The notes under the pieces are model-generated. The model worked only from the letters and a program-made list of their open reading frames with translations. It did no database searches and had not been told where the DNA came from. A stretch of 64,000 bases of DNA from Anaerobacillus alkalidiazotrophicus (GTDB lineage Bacteria > Bacillota > Bacilli > Bacillales_H > Anaerobacillaceae), in the NCBI RefSeq assembly GCF_001866055.1, contig NZ_MLQS01000031.1, positions 217,031-281,030 of the forward strand, in the 5' to 3' direction. Made by a program: the position numbers and the translations under genes. Shown here piece after piece: positions 37,122-47,757 of this stretch. Each line of letters opens with the position of its first letter. Positions within the stretch are counted from its first letter, which is position 1.

Positions 37122-39725
37122 ATGGCAGAACATACGCCTATGATAAAACAATATTTAACGATAAAGGCAGAATATAAGGATGCCTTTTTATTTTTCCGTT
37201 TAGGAGATTTTTACGAATTGTTTTTTGAAGATGCTAAATTAGCGTCGCAAGAATTAGAAATTACGTTAACGAGCAGAGGAACTGGTACGGATACTGAGAG
37301 AATTCCTATGTGTGGTGTTCCTTATCATGCAGCTGAACAATATATTCAAACATTAATAGAGAAAGGATATAAAGTAGCTATTTGTGAGCAAGTTGAGGAC
37401 CCACGTCAAGCAAAAGGCGTTGTTAAAAGAGAAGTTGTTAAATTAATAACACCAGGAACTGTGATGGAAGGCAAAACAATTCAAGAAAAAGAGAATAATT
37501 TCATTGCATCGGTTACGGATTTTTTAGATGAAACATATGGATTTGCTTTAACAGACTTAACAACCGGTGAAAATTTTGTCACAATTATCCAAGGTAGTTG
37601 GCAAGATGTCATTAATGAGATTGCTACTACACGAGCAAAAGAAATTATATTTTCCCCTGATCATTCAGAAGAAAATATAAAGGCCTTACTTCAACAACTT
37701 GCGGTAACCGCATCATTGGAACCTAATGAAGAACTGCCAGAAACCTTTCATTCGTTAGTGGATAAACTAGAGCAAAAAAAGCTGATTGCAACATTTGGAA
37801 GACTGTGTTCTTATTTAGTTCGGACGCAAAAACGTTCATTAGATCATTTGCAACCAGTTGTTGATTATTCACCAACAGATTTTATGCGAATTGATTTACA
37901 TTCGAAACGAAATCTAGAACTTGTAGAAACGATTCGCGAAAAGAAAAAGAAGGGCTCTCTTCTTTGGTTACTAGATAAAACGGTAACAGCAATGGGCGGA
38001 CGACTATTAAAGCAATGGCTTGAACGTCCTCTATTAAATAAAAAACAAATTGACCAAAGACTTAGTATGGTAGAAACATTTATTGAACAATATTTCCAAA
38101 GAGAAGAATTACGTGAACTTTTAAAAGAAGTTTATGATTTAGAACGATTAGCAGGTAAGGTGGCATATGGGAATGTTAATGCTAGGGAACTAGTTCAATT
38201 GAAACGCTCATTACAACAAATTCCTATAATAATTTCAACTGTAAAAGAATTAAATAACTGCTATGGTGGCGAGATAATAAAAGACATTGATACATGTGAC
38301 GAGTTATTAATTATGTTATCAAAGTCTTTAAAAGAAGATCCACCTCTTTCCATTAAAGACGGGGGGATCATTCAAGATGGCTACAATGAACAGTTAGATC
38401 AATATCGTGATGCTAGTCGAAACGGTAAAAGTTGGATTGCAAGGCTAGAGCAACAAGAAAAGCAAATCACAGGAATCAAGTCTCTTAAGGTTGGATATAA
38501 TAAGGTATTTGGATATTATATTGAAGTTACAAAAGCAAACCTTGTCCACCTTCCTGAAGGGCGATATGAGAGAAAACAAACGCTTTCGAATGCAGAAAGG
38601 TTTATTACTCCAGAACTAAAAGAAAAAGAGGCACTAATACTAGAAGCAGAAGAACGAATAGAGCAGTTAGAATACGATTTATTTTTACAGCTGCGTGAAA
38701 ATGTTAAACAGTATATCTCTAAATTACAATATGTTGCAAAAAAAATAAGCGAAATAGACGTTTTACAAAGTTTTGCTAAGGTTAGTGAAGAAAATCGGTA
38801 TGCGAAGCCACAATTTAATGATGAGCGTCATATTTCAATCCTTGAAGGACGTCACCCTGTAGTTGAAAAAGTTTTAAACTCAGGTGAATACGTATCAAAT
38901 GATGTAATTATGAACGAAGAACGAGAAATCTTATTAATCACTGGACCAAATATGGCTGGTAAAAGTACTTATATGCGTCAACTAGCACTAATTTCTATTT
39001 TGGCGCAAATTGGTTGTTATGTGCCAGCAGATTCGGTGAACTTACCTATTTTTGATCAGGTGTTTACAAGAATTGGTGCAGCAGACGATCTCGCAAGCGG
39101 ACAAAGTACATTTATGGTTGAGATGTTAGAAACGAAAAATGCAATTTCAAAAGCGACGAAAAATAGTTTAATTTTATTAGATGAAATAGGTCGTGGAACA
39201 TCTACGTATGATGGAATGGCATTAGCACAGGCGATAATTGAGTATATCCATGACGAAATTGGTTCAAAAACATTATTTTCAACACATTATCATGAATTAA
39301 CAGCATTAGAACATGACCTTAGCGCCGTGAAAAACGTTCACGTGAGTGCCGTTGAAGAAGAGGGGAAGGTCGTCTTTTTGCATAAAGTAATCGATGGACA
39401 AGCTGACAAAAGTTACGGAATCTATGTGGCTCAGCTGGCTGAGTTACCGGATAAATTGATAATTAGAGCGAAGACAATATTGGCAACACTAGAAAATCAA
39501 CCATCATATCAGAAGGTCTCTGAGAACCTAATAATAGAAAGTGATAAACCTGTTCAACTTTCTTTATTTAACGAGGGTGAAGGCAAAACAAAAAAACAAG
39601 TGAAACCTTCTAGTGATGAAGAAAAGAAGGTAATTTCTTCGATAAAAAAATTAGATTTATTAAATATTACACCGCTAGAAGCGATCCAAAAGCTAAATGA
39701 TTTACAAAAGAAGCTAAAGGTATAA
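37122..39725 (+). CDS. mutS: DNA mismatch repair protein MutS
   Basis: An 867-residue mismatch sensor. The mismatch-reading FxE lies in [14 protein letters not shown] near residues 28-41. The ATPase Walker A is [10 protein letters not shown] near residue 609, with [10 protein letters not shown] and [14 protein letters not shown] downstream. A C-terminal beta-clamp-binding segment (PVQLSLF) is present. ATG 37122 is chosen because TTGGAGGAAC at 37107-37116 is the ribosome site; the TTG at 37107 is part of it. mutL follows at 37 nt. Confidence 0.97.
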   Translation: MAEHTPMIKQYLTIKAEYKDAFLFFRLGDFYELFFEDAKLASQELEITLTSRGTGTDTERIPMCGVPYHAAEQYIQTLIEKGYKVAICEQVEDPRQAKGVVKREVVKLITPGTVMEGKTIQEKENNFIASVTDFLDETYGFALTDLTTGENFVTIIQGSWQDVINEIATTRAKEIIFSPDHSEENIKALLQQLAVTASLEPNEELPETFHSLVDKLEQKKLIATFGRLCSYLVRTQKRSLDHLQPVVDYSPTDFMRIDLHSKRNLELVETIREKKKKGSLLWLLDKTVTAMGGRLLKQWLERPLLNKKQIDQRLSMVETFIEQYFQREELRELLKEVYDLERLAGKVAYGNVNARELVQLKRSLQQIPIIISTVKELNNCYGGEIIKDIDTCDELLIMLSKSLKEDPPLSIKDGGIIQDGYNEQLDQYRDASRNGKSWIARLEQQEKQITGIKSLKVGYNKVFGYYIEVTKANLVHLPEGRYERKQTLSNAERFITPELKEKEALILEAEERIEQLEYDLFLQLRENVKQYISKLQYVAKKISEIDVLQSFAKVSEENRYAKPQFNDERHISILEGRHPVVEKVLNSGEYVSNDVIMNEEREILLITGPNMAGKSTYMRQLALISILAQIGCYVPADSVNLPIFDQVFTRIGAADDLASGQSTFMVEMLETKNAISKATKNSLILLDEIGRGTSTYDGMALAQAIIEYIHDEIGSKTLFSTHYHELTALEHDLSAVKNVHVSAVEEEGKVVFLHKVIDGQADKSYGIYVAQLAELPDKLIIRAKTILATLENQPSYQKVSENLIIESDKPVQLSLFNEGEGKTKKQVKPSSDEEKKVISSIKKLDLLNITPLEAIQKLNDLQKKLKV

Positions 39726-39762
39726 CGGCAGCGTTTTAAAATATAGAAAAGAGTGATTAAAC

Positions 39763-41670
39763 GTGGGCAAAATTGTTAAATTAGATGAATATTTATCAAA
39801 TAAAATTGCCGCCGGAGAAGTGGTTGAAAGACCTGCATCAATCGTTAAAGAACTCGTTGAAAACTCTATTGATGCTAATAGTACCTCAATTCACATTCAG
39901 GTAGAAGACGGCGGTATGCAGAAAATCCGGATTGTTGATAATGGTGATGGAATTGAGAATGAGGATTGTTTAGTGGCATTTCATCGTCATGCAACGAGTA
40001 AAATCCGAACAGATAAAGATCTATTCCGTATTAAAACATTAGGGTTTCGTGGGGAAGCACTGCCAAGTATTGCCTCAGTATCGTATCTACAGTTAAAAAC
40101 ATGTACTGGTAACGGGCCAGGGACGGTTGTGAATATTGAGGGTGGTAAGATTATTGAGAGTGGATCATCATTAAGTCGTAAAGGGACAGATATAACAGTA
40201 ACTAATCTTTTTTATAATACACCCGCAAGATTAAAATATTTAAAAACAGTCCATACAGAGCTCGGAAATATTACAGACTATGTGTATCGTCTTGCAATGT
40301 CATACCCATCGGTTTCTTTTCAACTAGACCATAATGGGAAAAAAATATTCTCATCAAACGGTAATGGGGATTTAAGACAAGTGATTGCAGCTATTTATGG
40401 AATGAACATTGCAAAACAAATGGTTTATTTTGAAGGTAGTTCGCTAGATTTTAAGATTTCAGGGTATGTTTGTAAACCTGAAGTAACTCGGGCTTCAAGG
40501 CAATATATGTCAACTTTTATTAATTATCGATATATTAAAAATTATCCGTTAACAAAGGCTATTCAAGATGGGTATCATACTTTACTACCTATCGGACGTT
40601 ATCCAGTAGTTGTGCTCCATATTGAAATGGATCCTAGTATAATTGATGTGAATGTTCATCCATCAAAATTAGAAGTGAGATTAAGCAAAGAAGCCGAGTT
40701 AAATACGCTAGTTACTAATACAATTAAAGCTACTTTTAAACAAGTTTCTTTAATTCCTGAAGTGAAAACTCCAAAGCTTCAAAAGGAAAAGTCTGAACAA
40801 ATAGCATTTTCTCTAGAGCATTCGATTTCTAATGAAACGAACCCTGTGCCCGAAAGAGAACAAGATCAAAGTCAAGATTGGAGAAATGAACGTCCTGTTA
40901 TGTTAAGAGAAACTCAAGGGGACAGGGAAGAAAAAAACATTGTTTCAAAAAGTCTGGAAGCTTCTTCAATGTTCGAAGGAGTTGAATTAGAGCAACACCA
41001 TGTACAAGAAGAAAGTGAAGTAGATGAAAATGTTTTACATGAAAGTTACGTTGAAAATCCTACCGAAAAAAATGTTCAAGTTAATGAGCGTGTACCTGTT
41101 CTATATCCAATAGGTCAAATGCATGGAACTTACATCTTAGCTCAAAATGAAAAGGGTTTATATGTTGTAGATCAACATGCAGCCCAGGAACGTATTAAAT
41201 ATGAGTACTTTCGAAAAAAAGTAAGTGAAGACCATAAACAGTTACAGGATTTATTAGTTCCAATTACATTTGAGTTTACAACTAGTGAGGTTGAACGAAT
41301 AAAGACAAATGATCAATTACTTCGAGATGTAGGTATTTTTATGGAACCTTTTGGAACACAAAGTTTTATTGTTCGTTCCCATCCAACTTGGTTTCCGGTT
41401 GGACTTGAAGAAGAAATTATTAAAGATATTGTTGAAGAAGTGATGAACGGGAATAAAGTATCTATCGGAAATTTAAGAGAAGATGCAGCTATACTAATGT
41501 CATGTAAAGCTGCTATTAAAGCGAATCGTTATTTAAGAAATGATGAAATCTTTTCGTTATTAGAAATGTTACGTAAATGCGAAGAACCCTTTACATGCCC
41601 TCACGGTAGACCAATCTTTATTCATTTTACAACTTATGAAATGGAAAAAATGTTTAAAAGAATAATGTGA
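39763..41670 (+). CDS. mutL: DNA mismatch repair protein MutL
   Basis: A 635-residue mismatch-repair endonuclease. The N-terminal GHKL ATPase reads [20 protein letters not shown], with [10 protein letters not shown]. The C-terminal nuclease motif is complete ([14 protein letters not shown]), with SCKAAIKAN and CPHGRP metal-binding parts, so it nicks DNA itself as expected in an organism without MutH. The GTG start follows AAAAGAGTG. The middle, about residues 330-450, is a variable linker. Confidence 0.97.
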   Translation: MGKIVKLDEYLSNKIAAGEVVERPASIVKELVENSIDANSTSIHIQVEDGGMQKIRIVDNGDGIENEDCLVAFHRHATSKIRTDKDLFRIKTLGFRGEALPSIASVSYLQLKTCTGNGPGTVVNIEGGKIIESGSSLSRKGTDITVTNLFYNTPARLKYLKTVHTELGNITDYVYRLAMSYPSVSFQLDHNGKKIFSSNGNGDLRQVIAAIYGMNIAKQMVYFEGSSLDFKISGYVCKPEVTRASRQYMSTFINYRYIKNYPLTKAIQDGYHTLLPIGRYPVVVLHIEMDPSIIDVNVHPSKLEVRLSKEAELNTLVTNTIKATFKQVSLIPEVKTPKLQKEKSEQIAFSLEHSISNETNPVPEREQDQSQDWRNERPVMLRETQGDREEKNIVSKSLEASSMFEGVELEQHHVQEESEVDENVLHESYVENPTEKNVQVNERVPVLYPIGQMHGTYILAQNEKGLYVVDQHAAQERIKYEYFRKKVSEDHKQLQDLLVPITFEFTTSEVERIKTNDQLLRDVGIFMEPFGTQSFIVRSHPTWFPVGLEEEIIKDIVEEVMNGNKVSIGNLREDAAILMSCKAAIKANRYLRNDEIFSLLEMLRKCEEPFTCPHGRPIFIHFTTYEMEKMFKRIM

Positions 41671-41680
41671 ATTAAGCATT

Positions 41681-41754
41681 AGACTGACCAATTACAATGA
41701 TTATTACTTTTATTTTTAAAAGGAAAATCAATGTTTTTACTCAGTCTTTTTTTC
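41681..41754 (+). terminator. Long-apex terminator after mutL
   Basis: AGACTGA (41681-41687) pairs with TCAGTCT (41741-41747), and six T follow. The loop is about 53 nt and includes ACAATGATT, also found in the loop of the 4211 hairpin. Confidence 0.7.
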
Positions 41755-41803
41755 TTTACATAAGAAAAATTTGCAAGCTACCAAAGAAGAGACTATAATA
41801 TTA

Positions 41804-42075
41804 GAAAAACTTGGCTTATCGCCCAAAAGCGAAAGCCCTAGTTTTACTTATACTTTTCACCTTGAAAAAAGCAGAGGAAAAGTGATAGAAAAACTTGGCT
41901 TATCGCCCAAAAGCGAAAGCCCTAGTTTTACTTATACTTTTCACCTTGAAAAAAGCAGAGGAAAAGTGATAGAAAAACTTGGCTTATCGCCCAAAAGCGA
42001 AAGCCCTAGTTTTACTTATACTTTTCACCTTGAAAAAAGCAGAGGAAAAGTGATAGAAAAACTTGGCTTATCGCC
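41804..42075. repeat. 84-bp tandem repeat, three full copies plus 20 bp
   Basis: Units begin GAAAAACTTGGCTTATCGCC at 41804, 41888, 41972 and 42056. The three full copies are identical as read. Each unit holds two hairpins: GGCTT-A-TCGC/GCGA-AAGCC and ACTTTTC/GAAAAGT. Because 84 is a multiple of 3, a reading frame (TTG 41771 to 42079) stays open, but it has no ribosome site. I read this as a structured non-coding minisatellite rather than a gene. Confidence 0.85.
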
Positions 42076-42129
42076 GTAACTTTGTGGCAAAAAAATGAAT
42101 TATGAAATTCATTAAACTAGAGGAGAAAT

Positions 42130-42903
42130 ATGATTTGCACAACATCATTACGAACTTCACAACAGATAAACGAAAAAGCTAAGAAGGTTTCTAGCGACTT
42201 ACAATTACCTTTCGTCTCACGGAACCATAGACCGCTACCTACCTTACATAAAGAATACAACAGTGATGTGCTTGTAGTAAGTTCCAATCGATTAGAAGTA
42301 TATCAAATGGACAAAAAAGATCCGTTATTTTTCCATCCCAATTCAGCGATGTTTCGGGTAAAGAGGTTTTTAAGAGGTGAGATGGACCCATTTTTATTAG
42401 CGACAAAACTAACAGAAAATATGTCTTTCCTAGATTGTACATTGGGGCTGGCATCTGATAGTATAGTATCGAGTGTAGTTGTTGGAAAGAACGGTAAAGT
42501 GGTAGGTGTAGAAGGAAATACATATCTTGCATATTTAATTAAGCAAGGGTTATGTAATTGGAAAAGTGGACTTAGTCTAATGGACGAAGCGATGCAAAGA
42601 ATAGAAGTAATTCAAATGAACAATCTTGACTACCTTATTCGTGAGAAAACAAACTCTTTTGACGTTGTATACTTCGATCCGATGTTCGAGTCTAAAATTA
42701 GTGAATCAGATGGAATAAATCCACTACGTAGTTATGCGTTATATAACCCTCTTGATTTGGAAACAATTGAAGAAGCAAAACGTGTAGCCAAAAGGCGCGT
42801 AATTTTAAAGGATCATTGGAAAAGCACGCGTTTTAAATTATTTAATTTCCATGTATATAAACGCCCTACTTCTCAATTCCATTATGGTTCTATAGAATTA
42901 TGA
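42130..42903 (+). CDS. RsmJ-like class I SAM-dependent methyltransferase
   Basis: A 257-residue protein with SAM-binding motif I DCTLGLASDSIVSS near residue 99, the acidic end of strand 2 (VVGVEGN), and the catalytic-loop motif VYFDPMFES near residue 183. DPMF is characteristic of RsmJ (16S rRNA guanine methyltransferase) relatives, which supports an RNA substrate. The N-terminal region to about residue 70 is less conserved. The ATG follows AGAGGAG. It lies between mutL and miaA, 21 nt before miaA, so it likely shares the tRNA-modification/hfq transcript. The exact substrate is unknown. Confidence 0.75.
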   Translation: MICTTSLRTSQQINEKAKKVSSDLQLPFVSRNHRPLPTLHKEYNSDVLVVSSNRLEVYQMDKKDPLFFHPNSAMFRVKRFLRGEMDPFLLATKLTENMSFLDCTLGLASDSIVSSVVVGKNGKVVGVEGNTYLAYLIKQGLCNWKSGLSLMDEAMQRIEVIQMNNLDYLIREKTNSFDVVYFDPMFESKISESDGINPLRSYALYNPLDLETIEEAKRVAKRRVILKDHWKSTRFKLFNFHVYKRPTSQFHYGSIEL

Positions 42904-42924
42904 TAAGGTTAAAAGGAGTTATTT

Positions 42925-43851
42925 ATGAAAGAAAAGCTAGTCGTTATTGTTGGGCCTACTGCAGTGGGGAAAACAAAATTAAGTGTTGAGTTAGCTAAGG
43001 AGCTAAATGGAGAAGTCATAAGCGGAGATTCAATGCAAATATATAGAGGGATGGACATCGGAACAGCGAAAATTAAGGAAGAAGAGATGGGTGGTATTGT
43101 TCATCATTTAATCGATATTAAGGACCCTAATGAAAGCTTTTCAGTCGCTGAATTTCAAGATTTAGTCAAACCGCTTGTAACAAGTATATGCAAAAAAGGT
43201 AAACTACCTTTGTTAGTAGGAGGAACGGGATTATATGTTAATTCGGTTATTTATGATTACAATTTTCCTGATGCCCCGAATGATCCAGAATACCGCCAAA
43301 GTTTAGAAACGTTAGTCGAAAAAAATGGTGTAATTACATTACATGAAAAATTAAAAGAAATTGATCCAATTAGTTACGAAACGATTCACCCTAACAATTA
43401 TCGACGTGTGATTAGAGCGTTAGAAGTCTATTATGTAACAAATAAGACAATCCACGACTATCAATCCGCTCAACCAACGGAAAGTAGATATGAGTTAGCG
43501 TTAATAGGGTTAACGATGGATCGTACCATACTTTACGATCGGATAAATCGAAGAGTAGATATGATGATTGATGAAGGACTTATTGATGAAGCTAAACGAT
43601 TATATAATAGTGGAGTTAAAGATTGTCAATCTGTTCAAGCAATTGGCTACAAAGAAATATTTGATTACTTAGAAGGTCATATAACAAAGGAAGAAGCGGT
43701 TGAATTATTGAAACGAAATTCAAGAAGATATGCTAAACGTCAACTTACGTGGTTCCGTAATAAGATGAATATTCAATGGTTTGAACTAAATGAGCATAAT
43801 TTTTACGAAAAGAAGGAAGAAATTAAAAAATTTATAGAGGAAAGATTATAA
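42925..43851 (+). CDS. miaA: tRNA dimethylallyltransferase
   Basis: A 308-residue enzyme adding dimethylallyl to A37 of UNN-reading tRNAs, giving the substrate of MiaB. The P-loop is GPTAVGKTKLS at the N-terminus, then ISGDSMQIYRGMDIGTAK and VGGTGLYVNSVIY. The C-terminal tRNA-binding part reads RYAKRQLTWFRN. The ATG follows AAAAGGAG. hfq starts 43 nt downstream, as in many bacteria. Confidence 0.96.
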   Translation: MKEKLVVIVGPTAVGKTKLSVELAKELNGEVISGDSMQIYRGMDIGTAKIKEEEMGGIVHHLIDIKDPNESFSVAEFQDLVKPLVTSICKKGKLPLLVGGTGLYVNSVIYDYNFPDAPNDPEYRQSLETLVEKNGVITLHEKLKEIDPISYETIHPNNYRRVIRALEVYYVTNKTIHDYQSAQPTESRYELALIGLTMDRTILYDRINRRVDMMIDEGLIDEAKRLYNSGVKDCQSVQAIGYKEIFDYLEGHITKEEAVELLKRNSRRYAKRQLTWFRNKMNIQWFELNEHNFYEKKEEIKKFIEERL

Positions 43852-43894
43852 AAAAGGCGAAATATATATTTATAGCTATTAGAGGAGGACTATT

Positions 43895-44125
43895 ATGAAG
43901 CAACAATCAGTAAACATTCAAGATGTATTTTTAAATCAACTAAGGAAAGAAAGTATTCCTGTTACTGTGTTCCTTTTAAACGGATTTCAGTTAAGAGGTT
44001 TAATTAAAGGTTTTGATAATTTTACGGTTATTTTAGAAACAGAAGGTAAACAACAATTGGTTTATAAACATGCAATATCTACGTTCTCGCCACAAAAAAA
44101 TGTTCCTTTAAACCAAGAGAACTAA
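43895..44125 (+). CDS. hfq: RNA chaperone Hfq
   Basis: A 76-residue Sm-like protein. Sm1 ([21 protein letters not shown] in part) and Sm2 (VYKHAIST) are both present, and the QDVFLNQLR start is typical. It forms a ring that binds sRNAs and A-rich RNA. The ATG follows TTAGAGGAGG. A terminator follows, facing the convergent recombinase-like gene. Confidence 0.96.
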   Translation: MKQQSVNIQDVFLNQLRKESIPVTVFLLNGFQLRGLIKGFDNFTVILETEGKQQLVYKHAISTFSPQKNVPLNQEN

Positions 44126-44128
44126 AAT

Positions 44129-44160
44129 AAAAAGCTCCTTTAGGGAGCTTTTTATTTTTT
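44129..44160. terminator. Bidirectional terminator between hfq and the recombinase-like gene
   Basis: AAAAAGCTCC (44129-44138) pairs with GGAGCTTTTT (44144-44153), and a T run follows on the + strand. It overlaps the end of the - strand gene. Confidence 0.85.
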
Positions 44161-45147
44161 TAGGACGCTTTCGCTTTTCTTTTGAAAAGAAGCAAATTGA
44201 AAAAATTTGTTCAAAGAAAGATCTGTTTTTAAACCTAAATCCTCTTTTAATAGGGAGAGGGTTTTTCCTTTCTCAATTTCTTTTAAAATATACGTATTTC
44301 GAAAATGTTGTGCAGAAGTTCCCTTCCTAAGACCACTTCTTGTAATTTCTTTTTGAATCATTCGTTGAATGGCTATATTCGTTAATCGTTTCGGTTTATT
44401 ATTATCATAAACCCAACGGTAAGTCCCTCGCTGAAAATCAAATGCCACAAAAAAAGGATCATCCTCATGGTAACGCGGTCGTACAGGTAATGGGATTGTA
44501 TGGTAATATTTGTACAAAATTTGTTTGTGTTCAGGTGTTATTTTTATTTGTCTTAGCTTTTTTGAATTTGTTATATCTATTGAGTTTGTCTCAAAATGTA
44601 TATTTGTCATTTGAATACCCGTTAGCTCCTGAAGTGTTAAACCATAATACAAAAATAATATAAAAATCCCCTCATTACGATTAACGATGAGATGTCTAGT
44701 TTTTAGTTGATTTTCTGATAACCCATCATAAGAACGGATTGACGTAAATAAGTGGTTAATTTCTTGTTCGGTTAAAAAATCTTCCGCCATCATTAATGGT
44801 TCGCCAACTTCTATTTTAGAAATCTTTTGAATCGGGTTTTTGGATAACCCTTGGTTGTCATAATATTTATAGAGCTGATTTAATACGATTTGTATCCTCT
44901 TTGTTGTTCTTGGTTGATAATTACGAGTTTTTGTTAATATGTTGAAGTAATTATTAATATCAGTTGAAGATAAATTTGCAAAGGTAGAAAACGTAAGATC
45001 TCTTTTTTCAGTATGAAGCCATAGAAAAAAATCTTCTAAGTCGTATATGTACCTTCTAATTGTTGAAGACTTGCGTTTTTTTTGTACTAAATGAAATAAA
45101 AATTCTTTAACAAAGCTAGGTAAAGATGTTTTATCTAGAATATCCAT
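44152..45147 (-). CDS. Tyrosine-recombinase-like protein with lost catalytic residues
   Basis: A 331-residue protein with the two-domain layout of XerC/XerD-type recombinases: an N-terminal SAM-like core-binding domain (about 1-105) and a C-terminal catalytic-fold domain. Active members have GLR, HxLRHT, LGH and a nucleophile Tyr. Here the first Arg is Thr (YYGLTLQELTG), the His is Gln (SAQHFRNTY, second Arg kept), LGH is LGL, and the Tyr position is Phe (NKFFQF). It is intact, so it may bind DNA without cutting (inference). The ATG follows AGGAGGGG. No phage genes or att sites lie nearby. Confidence 0.8.
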   Translation of the reverse strand: MDILDKTSLPSFVKEFLFHLVQKKRKSSTIRRYIYDLEDFFLWLHTEKRDLTFSTFANLSSTDINNYFNILTKTRNYQPRTTKRIQIVLNQLYKYYDNQGLSKNPIQKISKIEVGEPLMMAEDFLTEQEINHLFTSIRSYDGLSENQLKTRHLIVNRNEGIFILFLYYGLTLQELTGIQMTNIHFETNSIDITNSKKLRQIKITPEHKQILYKYYHTIPLPVRPRYHEDDPFFVAFDFQRGTYRWVYDNNKPKRLTNIAIQRMIQKEITRSGLRKGTSAQHFRNTYILKEIEKGKTLSLLKEDLGLKTDLSLNKFFQFASFQKKSESVLKK

Positions 45148-45321
45148 TACATCCCCTCCTGATATTATTATTTTAATTATAACAACGATTGACTATTGTT
45201 GCTTTAAAATAGCAAGAAAAAATAGGCATTTGTCACACTTTTCATGCTTTGGAGTATACTGATCACAAATGGTGGTTGATTAAGTTTCCGACATTAATAT
45301 GTTGATAAGGTGGTGAAGTCT

Positions 45322-46257
45322 ATGGATAAACCCTTGTCTCTTAAGTCTAGAGGACAGATAAATATCGTCTTAAATCAGAAGGAGTTAAAAAAAAATCTTG
45401 ATCAAACAAGTGCCTTTACTGATGTAGATAGGGAAAAGCACTATATTCTTGAAAAAATTGAAAAAGAGCTTGAAGAGTTAGTTGGATTATCAGAAATGAA
45501 AAAATTTATCAAGGAGATCTATGCGTGGCTATATATTAATAAATGCAGGAAAGAACAAGGATTAAAAGTAGGAAAGCAAGTATTGCACATGATTTTTAAA
45601 GGGAATCCTGGAACCGGGAAAACCACGGTTGCTAGGCTTTTAGCTAAACTTTTCAAGGAAATGGAAGTATTGTCAAAAGGTCATTTGCTAGAAGTGGAAC
45701 GCGCGGATTTGGTAGGTGAATATATAGGGCATACTGCTCAAAAAACACGTGATTTAGTAAAAAAAGCTGTTGGTGGTATTTTATTTATTGATGAAGCTTA
45801 CTCTTTAGCAAGAGGTGGAGAAAAAGATTTTGGAAAAGAAGCTATTGATACTTTGGTCAAAGCAATGGAAGATCAACAACATGACTTTGTTCTAATTTTA
45901 GCAGGATATTCTAGAGAAATGGACCACTTTTTATCCTTAAATCCTGGTTTACCATCACGCTTTCCGATAACGATGAAGTTTCCCGATTATACAAATGAGG
46001 AATTAATGGAGATCGCAAAAAAAATGTTAAATGAAAGAGAGTATGTGATTTCTACAGAAGCTGAATGGAAACTACGAGACTATTTACAATCATTAAGAGT
46101 GGAAAGAAGCTATAATTTTAGTAATGGCCGGTTAATTCGAAATGTCGTAGAAAAGGCAGTTAGGGCACAGGCTGTACGGCTTTTGCATGAAGGTAAATAT
46201 GACAGAGAAACACTAGTAACGTTAACTAAAGATGACTTTAAGATGAGGAAAACTTGA
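45322..46257 (+). CDS. spoVK: Stage V sporulation protein K (AAA+ ATPase)
   Basis: A 311-residue CbxX/CfqX-type AAA+ ATPase of the mother cell needed for spore maturation. It opens with the conserved SRGQINIVLNQKE segment. Walker A is GNPGTGKTTVARLL near residue 98, then ERADLVGEYIGHTAQKT, Walker B ILFIDEAYSL, sensor/arginine RFP. ATG 45322 is chosen because AAGGTGGTG at 45308-45315 is the ribosome site; the GTG at 45310 is within it. It is divergent from the recombinase-like gene. Confidence 0.94.
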   Translation: MDKPLSLKSRGQINIVLNQKELKKNLDQTSAFTDVDREKHYILEKIEKELEELVGLSEMKKFIKEIYAWLYINKCRKEQGLKVGKQVLHMIFKGNPGTGKTTVARLLAKLFKEMEVLSKGHLLEVERADLVGEYIGHTAQKTRDLVKKAVGGILFIDEAYSLARGGEKDFGKEAIDTLVKAMEDQQHDFVLILAGYSREMDHFLSLNPGLPSRFPITMKFPDYTNEELMEIAKKMLNEREYVISTEAEWKLRDYLQSLRVERSYNFSNGRLIRNVVEKAVRAQAVRLLHEGKYDRETLVTLTKDDFKMRKT

Positions 46258-46347
46258 TTTTTTTCTGATGGAATTAAAGTACTAGATTGTAATTCAGTGT
46301 GAATTAAGGACGTTCGTTTTCTTTTAGTGAAATGTACCGGCTGCTAT

Positions 46348-46406
46348 GCGCAAGTCTTGATACAACTTTAAAGGTTGTAATTCTCCAGACCACTTGCGCT
46401 TTTTCT
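46348..46406 (+). terminator. Terminator-like hairpin after spoVK with repeat-family arms
   Basis: GCGCAAGT (46348-46355) pairs with ACTTGCGC (46392-46399), with an inner ACAAC/GTTGT hairpin, followed by TTTTTC. The arms and tail resemble the ends of the GCGCAAGC/GCTTGCGCTTTTCTT repeats, so it may be a short relative of that family. Confidence 0.55.
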
Positions 46407-46480
46407 AGTAGAAAGATTATAGTAAAGAATGGTAATAATAAATTGTAACAAAAAGAGTTTAGAAAAAAGGTTGTGAAACA

Positions 46481-47746
46481 TTGGGTGAATTAAGTAACAA
46501 TACTGAAGAAAAAGTGTTACTTGTAGGTTGTAAATTATTTGAAACTAGTGAAGAACGATTTCGCTATTCTATGGAAGAGCTAGCCTCATTAACTAAAACT
46601 GCTGGTGGTAAGGTGATTAGTACGGTTTTTCAAAATCGGCATAGCTTTGATCGAGCTACTTATATTGGAAAGGGGAAAATCGAAGAAATTATCCCCCTTG
46701 TAGAAGAGCTTGAAATTGATGTTGTCATTTTTAATGATGAACTTTCAAGTAGTCAAGTTCGTAACTTAAACTCACAAATTTCTGCAAGAATTATTGATCG
46801 AACTCAACTTATTCTAGATATATTCTCACGAAGAGCTAAGTCAAAAGAAGGTAAACTTCAAGTAGAGCTTGCTCAGTTAAATTATCTATTACCACGTTTA
46901 GTTGGACAAGGTCATTCGTTATCGAGGCTTGGTGGAGGAATTGGAACGAGAGGACCGGGGGAGACGCAACTTGAGACTGATCGAAGACATATACGTAGAC
47001 GAATGGATGAAATCAAAGAGCAACTAAAGACAATTGTGAAACATCGTACATTATACCGTGAACGGAGAAAAGAAAATCGAACTCTTCAAGTTGCTTTAGT
47101 TGGATATACTAACGCTGGAAAATCTACTCTTCATAATCGTTTAACAAAGGCTGATGCATTAGAGGAAGATTTATTATTCGCGACACTAGATCCACTAACA
47201 AGGAGATTGAAACTCCCTAGTGGATTTCAAGTCTTATTAACAGATACGGTAGGGTTTATTCAAGATCTACCAACAACACTAGTAGCAGCCTTTCGTTCGA
47301 CATTAGAAGAGGTCTGTGAAGCTGACTTCTTGTTGCATGTTGTTGACTGTTCTAGTGATGATTATTATAACCATGAACAAACCGTGTTATCTTTGTTAGA
47401 CGAACTTAATGTGAAAGATGTTCCAATTTTGACAGTTTACAATAAGCGGGATAATATGACGTCTAACTTTATACCATCAGAAGGAATAAAATCAATAATA
47501 ATTTCTGCCCTTCAAGAAAAAGACTTAGAAAAATTACTAAAGAAACTAGAAGAAGAAATAATCGTCACATTACAATATTTTGAAGCGAAAATTCATGTAA
47601 GTGAAGGAAAATTGATAGCAAAATGTTCTAGTAGTGCGATCATTGAAAAACAAACTTGGTTAGAAGATGAAGAAAGTTATTTTTTAAGTGGATATGTTTC
47701 ACCGGATACATCCATTTATAAACAATTACAAGAATTCAAAGTGTAA
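46481..47746 (+). CDS. hflX: GTPase HflX
   Basis: A 421-residue ribosome-associated GTPase (YnbA in B. subtilis) that rescues stalled ribosomes under stress. The N-terminal nucleotide-binding HflX domain ends in [19 protein letters not shown]. The G domain has G1 [11 protein letters not shown]3 [10 protein letters not shown] and G4 YNKRD. The TTG start at 46481 follows AAAAAAGGTTG. ynbB follows after 11 nt, so they are co-transcribed. Confidence 0.93.
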   Translation: MGELSNNTEEKVLLVGCKLFETSEERFRYSMEELASLTKTAGGKVISTVFQNRHSFDRATYIGKGKIEEIIPLVEELEIDVVIFNDELSSSQVRNLNSQISARIIDRTQLILDIFSRRAKSKEGKLQVELAQLNYLLPRLVGQGHSLSRLGGGIGTRGPGETQLETDRRHIRRRMDEIKEQLKTIVKHRTLYRERRKENRTLQVALVGYTNAGKSTLHNRLTKADALEEDLLFATLDPLTRRLKLPSGFQVLLTDTVGFIQDLPTTLVAAFRSTLEEVCEADFLLHVVDCSSDDYYNHEQTVLSLLDELNVKDVPILTVYNKRDNMTSNFIPSEGIKSIIISALQEKDLEKLLKKLEEEIIVTLQYFEAKIHVSEGKLIAKCSSSAIIEKQTWLEDEESYFLSGYVSPDTSIYKQLQEFKV

Positions 47747-47757
47747 AAGGAGTTATT

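Noticed and set aside
41804..42075. CRISPR array
   Set aside because: The copies are contiguous and identical with no unique spacers, and no cas genes are near.
41771..42079. TTG-started open frame of 102 codons through the 84-bp repeats
   Set aside because: No ribosome site, and the frame stays open only because the unit length is a multiple of 3. The DNA is better explained as a structured tandem repeat.
44152..45147. Prophage or genomic-island integrase
   Set aside because: Catalytic residues are missing, flanking genes are core chromosome genes in normal order, and no tRNA or direct-repeat attachment site is visible.
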